From contig NZ_ALVZ01000174.1 of NCBI RefSeq assembly GCF_000332055.1, forward strand, positions 1 through 37,266: 37,266 nucleotides of DNA. Direction: 5' to 3'. Below, piece after piece: positions 31,673 to 37,266 of this stretch. This stretch comes from Xenococcus sp. PCC 7305. GTDB lineage: Bacteria > Cyanobacteriota > Cyanobacteriia > Cyanobacteriales > Xenococcaceae. Position 1 is the stretch's first letter. Every line of letters begins with the position of its first letter. The position numbers and the translations under genes were made by a program. Below the pieces are notes generated by a model. It ran no database searches, was not told the DNA's origin, and saw only the letters and a list, made by a program, of their open reading frames with translations.

Positions 31673-32611
31673 ATGTCAACAACTTATTATAAACCCGTAA
31701 GAAGCTTTAATCCAGGCATTTATAAAATACTCAACAATATCAGGAAGGATATTAGAAATATTCTCTACTGTTTATATCTAGAGTTAGTATGGAAAGATAC
31801 TTCTTTAAAAAGAGAACATTATTATTTGAAATCATTAATTGATAATAATGTTGAAGCAAAAAATATATGCGGTCAAATTGTTTTAGATATTTGTCAGAGG
31901 TTTATTGCAGAAAATAGGACAATGCCTAAAGTCCTTGACGTAGGCTGTGGACCTATATCTTCTCTTGCTTATTTAACACACAACAATTTTGCTGATGTAA
32001 TTGGAATCGACCCAATTGCAGAAGAATATAGAATTCTTTTAGAACAACATAATATTACTTCACCTGTGACTCAATATTATGCAATTGGAGAAGATCTCAG
32101 TAGTAATTTCTCTGAAGAAAGTTTTGACATAGTTCATATTCGCAATGCGTTAGATCATACCCAATGTCCACCATTAGTATGGTTAAATATTTTCAAATTA
32201 GTAAAAAAGGGAGGTCTATTAGTACATAGTCATTCTGTAAGAGAGGCAACAAAGGAAGGTTTTAAACAACTTCATCAATATGATCTTTTTCCAGATGCAG
32301 AACATCTGTGTTTAGAAGATAAATTTGGGAATATTTTCAATCTCACGAATGATTTACCTGTTGAAGTTGATTATCATACCCAAAATATTAATGAAGATAA
32401 CACTGGCTGGTTTACCACAGCTTATCGAAAAGTCGATACCAAAGTAGAATCAGTTGATTATCTCAATTCAGTTTTAAAGGCACTCACCAATTCTTTTAAA
32501 AGTCGTAGTGAATGGACATTTTACTTAGAGCATACTATGTTCAAAATGATTGAGTCTTTAGAACCAACTTTGGTTCCTTTAAAAATTGATATTAACCCCA
32601 ATCGCTTTTAA
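31673..32611 (+). CDS. SAM-dependent methyltransferase
   Basis: A 312-aa protein with the methyltransferase core VLDVGCGPISSLAYLT (about residues 86-101), VIGIDPIAEEYRILLE after it, and FDIVHIRNALDHTQCP near 155, then KKGGLLVHSH. About 75 residues precede the core, with a positively charged start (RKDIRNILYCLYLE). It is a different lineage from the methyltransferase just upstream, as the motif contexts share little. In this setting it may methylate a sugar or a lipid carrier; that is inferred. AT-rich, same strand as its neighbours. Confidence 0.75.
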   Translation: MSTTYYKPVRSFNPGIYKILNNIRKDIRNILYCLYLELVWKDTSLKREHYYLKSLIDNNVEAKNICGQIVLDICQRFIAENRTMPKVLDVGCGPISSLAYLTHNNFADVIGIDPIAEEYRILLEQHNITSPVTQYYAIGEDLSSNFSEESFDIVHIRNALDHTQCPPLVWLNIFKLVKKGGLLVHSHSVREATKEGFKQLHQYDLFPDAEHLCLEDKFGNIFNLTNDLPVEVDYHTQNINEDNTGWFTTAYRKVDTKVESVDYLNSVLKALTNSFKSRSEWTFYLEHTMFKMIESLEPTLVPLKIDINPNRF

Positions 32612-32776
32612 AAGTGAGAAAGTCAAATTAGACTTATAGATAATAATTCTCATAATTATTATTTCTGTTTTGCGTATTTAAAAATCCTTAAAGTCCAATT
32701 ATTTACTTGGCTGATTAAAAACTTTCATAATTTTTAATCCCCTTTTTTACTCTCAGAAAAATCTCTCGATTAAGTT

Positions 32777-33520
32777 ATGAGTCAAGCAATCGATAAGTTT
32801 GTCATATTAAGCAAACCTAGTACTGGTTCAACTTTGCTAACAACTACACTAAATAATTATCCAGAAATCAGGTGTCATGGAGAAATATTTCGTACCAAAA
32901 TAACTCGGATTCAAGGGCCTGTAGCCATTTTAAATCAAGTCGATACCAAATTCCAAGATGATGAATACAAACTCGCTTATCCTTTTGAACTTATAGAAGA
33001 GGTGATTAATTGTGATGAAGGTTATAAGTGTATTGGATTTAAACTGATGTTAGAACAACATCCAAGTTTCATGGCTCAGTTAATTCAACAGAATACCGAT
33101 TATAAACTTATTTTATTAAAAAGACATAACGCGCTTAGTGTTTATTCCTCTAGAGAAATTTCCAAAGCAACAGGACAAACTATTGTCGGTTTAAATGGAG
33201 TTGTTAAAAAAGCAAAGGTTGAATTCAATAACACTCAATTTGAAACTTTTTTATCTATTTACGAAGAACAATACAAGCAGGTGAAGCAATTACTTGCAAA
33301 TTCAAATCGAAAATTTCTTGAAATTGAGTATAAAGATCTTTGTAGTGGCAAAGGATTTAAACAAGTTTTAAACTTCTTAGGTTGTTCGTCAAAAGATAAC
33401 CCTAAAATCCTAACAAAGAAACGAAATAGCAACAAAATTATCGAGAGGTTTACAAATCCTGAAGTTGTAAGTGCTTATCTCGAAAGAAAGAATCTACAAA
33501 AATGGGCAATTGAGGAATAG
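32777..33520 (+). CDS. Sulfotransferase family protein
   Basis: A 247-aa PAPS-dependent sulfotransferase-like protein. The 5'-phosphosulfate loop is FVILSKPSTGSTLLTTTLNN (residues about 8-27), with the family's Ser/Thr-rich GSTLL core, followed by HGEIFR. The 3'-phosphate-binding region is LLKRHNALSVYSSREIS (about 113-129), with the typical Arg and Ser. It is closest in pattern to Stf0-like and other bacterial sulfotransferases that modify sugars or lipids. In this cluster it probably adds sulfate to a polysaccharide, a common feature of cyanobacterial exopolysaccharides. It is convergent with the large glycosyltransferase gene. Confidence 0.85.
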   Translation: MSQAIDKFVILSKPSTGSTLLTTTLNNYPEIRCHGEIFRTKITRIQGPVAILNQVDTKFQDDEYKLAYPFELIEEVINCDEGYKCIGFKLMLEQHPSFMAQLIQQNTDYKLILLKRHNALSVYSSREISKATGQTIVGLNGVVKKAKVEFNNTQFETFLSIYEEQYKQVKQLLANSNRKFLEIEYKDLCSGKGFKQVLNFLGCSSKDNPKILTKKRNSNKIIERFTNPEVVSAYLERKNLQKWAIEE

Positions 33521-33763
33521 TATTAATAATAGGCTAGTTCTCTTGCTTCTCAAATGACAAGTGATCAATTATTCGCATTTGAGCATAATGAATCACAACC
33601 TTAGTATTACACGTCTAACATGATTAGTCTTAAATTAACTAGATTTAGATTTTCGATCATATGTATCTGTTGTATTCTTTTTTGCTACATGCTTCAGATA
33701 CTTCCACAAATAAAGCATTGAAGTATAAACATATATTTGCTGCTGAATTCGGGAAAACGCAAT

Positions 33764-36223
33764 TTATTTACTATGTATATTTTTTAGAAGAGTAAAATCT
33801 TCCTCCATTTTGCTGCTAAGTTTTTTTAGAGTATTGATTGTCCCTTTACTAGAATTATAGTAATCAAATAAACCCATTGCTAAACGCATAAAATCATGAG
33901 TTACCGCAGGCAAATTATCCATATAAGGACGGAAAACTCTCCAACTTCCAGCATTCAAACTGAAATGTTTATTTCTGACTCTTTCCTTGGACAGGCGGTA
34001 CCAATATAATGCTTCTGGAATGACCAAAAGCTTACCGCCTCTGAGTACTGCTCTAGCAAAAAATTCTTTATCTTCTAATCCCACACCATAGTCTTCGGTA
34101 AATCCGCCTATCTTATCAAAGAATTCCTTTTTCACTAAGGCATTGGTATCGCCAAAACAATTACTGACTAAGTGAGACAACAATCCATGACTAACACAAT
34201 CACCTACAGGAGTAATTCTGAATTTAAGAGAATCTTGATGCGGTTCATCTTCTCCTTCGAAAGCATCGCAAAAACAGGTCAAAACATCCGCCCCACTATA
34301 CTGGGCAGCAGACACAAAAGTTTCTATTTCATGAGACTTAGCACAATTATCATCATCCATAAATAAAAGGTACTCACCTTTAGCATGTTTAGCTGCTGTG
34401 TTACGAACTACTCCCGTATAAAGATTCTCTTGTCGAATAATTTGCCAATTTCGAGCAGTAAATTCTTTTTCCAAAGAGTCTAAATAAGCAATAGCTTCAG
34501 GTTTATTACTGCCATCATCAACCAATATCACTTCATAATTACCATAAGTTTGTTTTCTGATTGAAGAGACTGCTTGACTCAATTCTTTAGGACGATTAAT
34601 ATGCGCCAAACAGATAGAAACTAATGGGTTCGTTTTTGTTTGTTCAATCTTTACAGAAGGAATGATTTTGACACTGTTACTATTTTCTATCCGAATATTA
34701 GGATTATTTCCTATTGCTAAATGCCACTTAGCATAGATATCCAAATTTTCCTGAAAATCAAATTTAGGTCTGGCAACAACAACTCCCGTTTCTAGTACTC
34801 TTTCAAACAAATCAGCTAATCTTCCAGGATGAATGGGAAAAACGATACTATCTTTATCTTCTTCATGAATTAATTCGGGAGTTCCTCCTCGATCACTACA
34901 AAGAAAAGGAATTCTATCCGACAAACATTCGTACACAACAAGAGGTGAATTATCTAATAAAGAAGCAATTACTGCTAAACGATTTTTTTTCTTTAAATAG
35001 TTTCTCGCCTCTATCGAGTTATATTCAGAGATAATTTCCCACTCAAAAGACCAGTTTTTTGCATGAGACTCAATATAGGCTTTAGTGTCAAAAGTTTCCT
35101 TAAGAACTTTTCCCATGAAGACAACTTTACACTTCAACTCTTTGCGCTCAGATAACATAGTTAGGGCCTTGCAAAAAACCTGGATACCCTTTCTTGGTTC
35201 CAAGCGGCCAAAGAAGACTATCTCGTCCACCTTATCTAAACGTGTAATTTTTCTTTGCTTTTCGGCATTTTCGTTGGATACGGGAAAAACATATGGTTGC
35301 ACATAACATTTATGTTTTGGTAAATTGTAACCATGATATTCCATCCAGTTAAGGAGATGAAGGGAGGGACTATAAACAATATCTGCCCATTCAACAGATT
35401 TGCGTTCAATATAGCTAGTAATTAAATGGTTAGGATCTGTAACAAAATGATTATTTCCAGTTGTATTCCAAAGAGAAGGAGAATCTGGTCGGATACAGAA
35501 AGTTGTGTTGGCAAAAGCTATTCCCAATTTTTTTGCTAACAAAGCATAAAAACAATTTCCTTTCCAATCTGAAGCATGAATGATATTAAAGTTCTGTTTT
35601 TTTAGATATTCATAAACTTTTCTGGCTGTCAACATCGCTCTAGACATAGATCCAGGTGCAGATGGAATTTCAACATTTGAGACAGGGACAAAGGTAATTT
35701 GCTTTTCAGCATAGTAATTTATCCAATAATCAATTGTTTCGTTTTCGCAAACACTCCCCAAAGAGTAGAGAATAGTAACTTGATGATCACATTGTGCTAA
35801 CCAATTTGCTAACTGATAAAAAGCTGTCCCAATGCCTCCATTACGTATAGGTCCAAAAATATCTTGTGTAACAAGACAGATTTTTAAACTTTGTTGCGGG
35901 CAAGCAGTATTGATTAGGTCATCAGCCATTGAAGGATAATGATTTTGGGAGATGACCTCCATACTAGGTACTCTCTTTAGGGATAAAGATTGGATTGTTT
36001 CTTCAGCCTTTCCGAGTTTATGAGTTAATTCATCATTGCGTGTTTGCTCTTTCTTCAATTCATTTTGACTTTTCAGTAAAAGCTCTTTCTGCTCTGTCAA
36101 TTCTAATTGAATTTGGCGAAGCAACTGATGATATTGATTATCTTCTCCTAAAACTTTATTGCTTGGAAGGACACCTAAAGATTCCTTTATTTTATGAAGA
36201 AAATTTTGTTGTGTTGATGTCAT
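33764..36223 (-). CDS. Two-domain glycosyltransferase, GT4 + GT2 (paralogue)
   Basis: An 819-aa fusion of the same order as the one at 19031-21475, on the other strand. Residues about 20-75 form a coiled coil rich in Leu and Glu. The GT4 part has QDIFGPIRNGGIGTAFYQLA (about 112-131), FGRLEPRKGIQVF and YECLSDRIPFLCSDRGGTPE; the GT2 part has PLVSICLAHINRPKELSQAV, LVDDGSN and FMDDDNCAKSH (about 620), then GVGLEDKEFFARAV. Most motifs differ from the paralogue by conservative changes, so the two arose by duplication but may have diverged in donor or acceptor. A strong AGGAGG lies at 36234-36229, 6 nt before the ATG. It is divergent from galE. Confidence 0.9.
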   Translation of the reverse strand: MTSTQQNFLHKIKESLGVLPSNKVLGEDNQYHQLLRQIQLELTEQKELLLKSQNELKKEQTRNDELTHKLGKAEETIQSLSLKRVPSMEVISQNHYPSMADDLINTACPQQSLKICLVTQDIFGPIRNGGIGTAFYQLANWLAQCDHQVTILYSLGSVCENETIDYWINYYAEKQITFVPVSNVEIPSAPGSMSRAMLTARKVYEYLKKQNFNIIHASDWKGNCFYALLAKKLGIAFANTTFCIRPDSPSLWNTTGNNHFVTDPNHLITSYIERKSVEWADIVYSPSLHLLNWMEYHGYNLPKHKCYVQPYVFPVSNENAEKQRKITRLDKVDEIVFFGRLEPRKGIQVFCKALTMLSERKELKCKVVFMGKVLKETFDTKAYIESHAKNWSFEWEIISEYNSIEARNYLKKKNRLAVIASLLDNSPLVVYECLSDRIPFLCSDRGGTPELIHEEDKDSIVFPIHPGRLADLFERVLETGVVVARPKFDFQENLDIYAKWHLAIGNNPNIRIENSNSVKIIPSVKIEQTKTNPLVSICLAHINRPKELSQAVSSIRKQTYGNYEVILVDDGSNKPEAIAYLDSLEKEFTARNWQIIRQENLYTGVVRNTAAKHAKGEYLLFMDDDNCAKSHEIETFVSAAQYSGADVLTCFCDAFEGEDEPHQDSLKFRITPVGDCVSHGLLSHLVSNCFGDTNALVKKEFFDKIGGFTEDYGVGLEDKEFFARAVLRGGKLLVIPEALYWYRLSKERVRNKHFSLNAGSWRVFRPYMDNLPAVTHDFMRLAMGLFDYYNSSKGTINTLKKLSSKMEEDFTLLKNIHSK

Positions 36224-36572
36224 CTTAACCTCCTAGTAATATGTTGAATAAATAGCTTTGTCTGTTCTAATTAAGCAAGAATAAAAATTAATCTTAACTC
36301 AAAATAAACCACATCATTTAAGGGTTGTTTATTTGCATCTAAGTATATTTTGTTCATTCTTATTTTACAAAATTTAAATTATATTCTTGCTTCATAAATC
36401 TTCTTCATTCATGATAGAAAAACTTAAGCTTTTTCTTGATAAGAAATTTAAGCTCTGTTAACCATCATAACTCTTGTATTATTCTAATTGCACTATAGTT
36501 TTCAATTCAATAAAAAACCTTACAATTAATAAAAGTGTCAATTATCTATATACATAAATTGTATAAAAGTAA
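36224..36572. other. Divergent promoter region of GT4-GT2 gene and galE
   Basis: A 349-bp, very AT-rich spacer between divergent starts. It shows the AGGAGG of the glycosyltransferase gene and no clear -35/-10 pair or hairpin. No ribosome site is seen before the galE ATG. Confidence 0.5.
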
Positions 36573-37266
36573 ATGCTGAAAGATCAAGGGAAAATATTAG
36601 TAACGGGCGGAGCTGGATACATTGGTTCCCATTCTGCCCTAGCATTGCAACAAGCAGGATACGAAGTAATTATTCTCGACAACTTAGTGTATGGCTATCA
36701 AGACTTAGTAGAAACAGTATTAAAAAGCAACCTAATTATTGGTGACACTTGTGACTATAATTTATAATCTATAATTTACTCCAACAAATATTTTCTACCC
36801 ATTCAATAGATGCCGTAATGCATTTTGCCGCCTATGCTTATGTAGGAGAATCAGTTACAAATCCAGCGAAATATTATCGTAATAATGTTGTTGGAACTTT
36901 AACTCTACTAGAAGCAATGCTAGAAGCAGGAATTAAGAAATTTGTCTTCTCTTCTACCTGTGCTACCTATGGGGTACCTCAAGTAATTCCTATTGAGGAA
37001 GAACAGCCTCAAAACCCGATTAATCCTTATGGGATGACTAAGTTAATGGTAGAAAAAATGCTCCATGATTTTAGTCATGCTTATGATTTTCGCTCTGTAT
37101 GCCTGCGTTATTTTAATGCTGCTGGTGCTAACCCAGAAGGGTTGTTAGGAGAAGATCACAATCCAGAAACTCACTTAATCCCATTAGTGTTACAAACTGC
37201 TTTAGGGCATCGAGAGTCAATATCGATATTTGGCACAGATTATGATACGACCGATGGTACTTGTGT
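36573..37266 (+). pseudogene. galE: UDP-glucose 4-epimerase, frameshifted (3' end beyond window)
   Basis: Extended SDR epimerase that interconverts UDP-glucose and UDP-galactose, supplying galactose for glycan assembly. The start is ATG 36573. [20 protein letters not shown] is the NAD-binding loop, and the frame reads GDTCDYNL and then stops at 36767. The expected sequence continues in another frame from 36770 (YNLLQQIFSTHSIDAVMHFA, then FSSTCATYG and the catalytic PYGMTKLM with the YxxxK motif) to the window end. The disruption is a 14-nt insertion: CTATAATTTA occurs twice, separated by TAAT (36755-36778), where one copy is expected. Either the gene is inactivated or this is an assembly or sequencing error. 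The window ends in GTDYDTTDGTC, about two-thirds into the protein. Confidence 0.85.

Noticed and set aside
1-37266. CRISPR arrays and tRNA or rRNA genes
   Set aside because: The tandem arrays have units of 7-16 bp without unique spacers, and no cloverleaf or rRNA-like segment was seen.

Overview
The window is cyanobacterial. It encodes cytochrome c-550 of photosystem II (psbV, with both haem ligands in the textbook positions), an NblA phycobilisome-degradation adaptor, the cyanobacterial-type RNA polymerase omega subunit and an ArgZ/AgrE arginine dihydrolase. The HIP1 octamer GCGATCGC, typical of many cyanobacteria, is frequent from 0.6 to 27 kb. The genus cannot be read from the sequence; the base composition is moderately AT-rich.

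Regions. 0-1.4 kb: short, mostly unrecognised genes, including a 56-aa membrane protein and a ribbon-helix-helix-like protein with a probable operator. 1.6-3.9 kb: psbV and two siroheme/cobalamin-branch genes (cobA, sirB), all on the minus strand. 4.2-9.6 kb: a Wzc-type polysaccharide tyrosine kinase, an EamA transporter, a GT4 glycosyltransferase and small unknowns. 9.8-16 kb: housekeeping and defence-like genes (CBS-pair protein, pepA, rpoZ, hicAB, a UvrD-type helicase). 16-18.7 kb: a membrane coiled-coil protein and a methyltransferase/DUF1993/EthD gene set. 19-21.5 kb: a large GT4-GT2 fusion glycosyltransferase. 21.9-25.2 kb: nblA, a HEAT-repeat protein that may be NblB-like, and argZ, a set that fits nitrogen economy and phycobilisome turnover. 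25.5-27.2 kb: an orphan TpsB outer-membrane transporter. 27.2-28.8 kb: an intact IS110-family element with a candidate guide (bridge) RNA region. 29-37.3 kb: a surface-glycan island with a TPR protein, two methyltransferases, a sulfotransferase, a second GT4-GT2 fusion paralogous to the one at 19 kb, and galE broken by a 14-nt insertion.

The glycan genes (Wzc-like kinase, three large glycosyltransferases, methyl- and sulfotransferases, UDP-glucose epimerase) together suggest production and decoration of a sulfated or methylated extracellular polysaccharide. The right-hand island and the IS110 element contain no HIP1 site that I can see, unlike the rest of the window, so I infer that the island was acquired or is evolving separately.

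The window is also rich in small repeats. There are three copies plus a fragment of a ~110-155-bp MITE-like element, a pair of hairpin elements in opposite orientation, and several heptameric or octameric tandem arrays, two of which touch or enter coding sequence. I see no clear new multi-gene system. The strongest candidates for follow-up are the IS110 element with its guide-RNA region and MITE-like end, the RHH operator with its divergent promoter, the small genes around nblA, and the broken galE.
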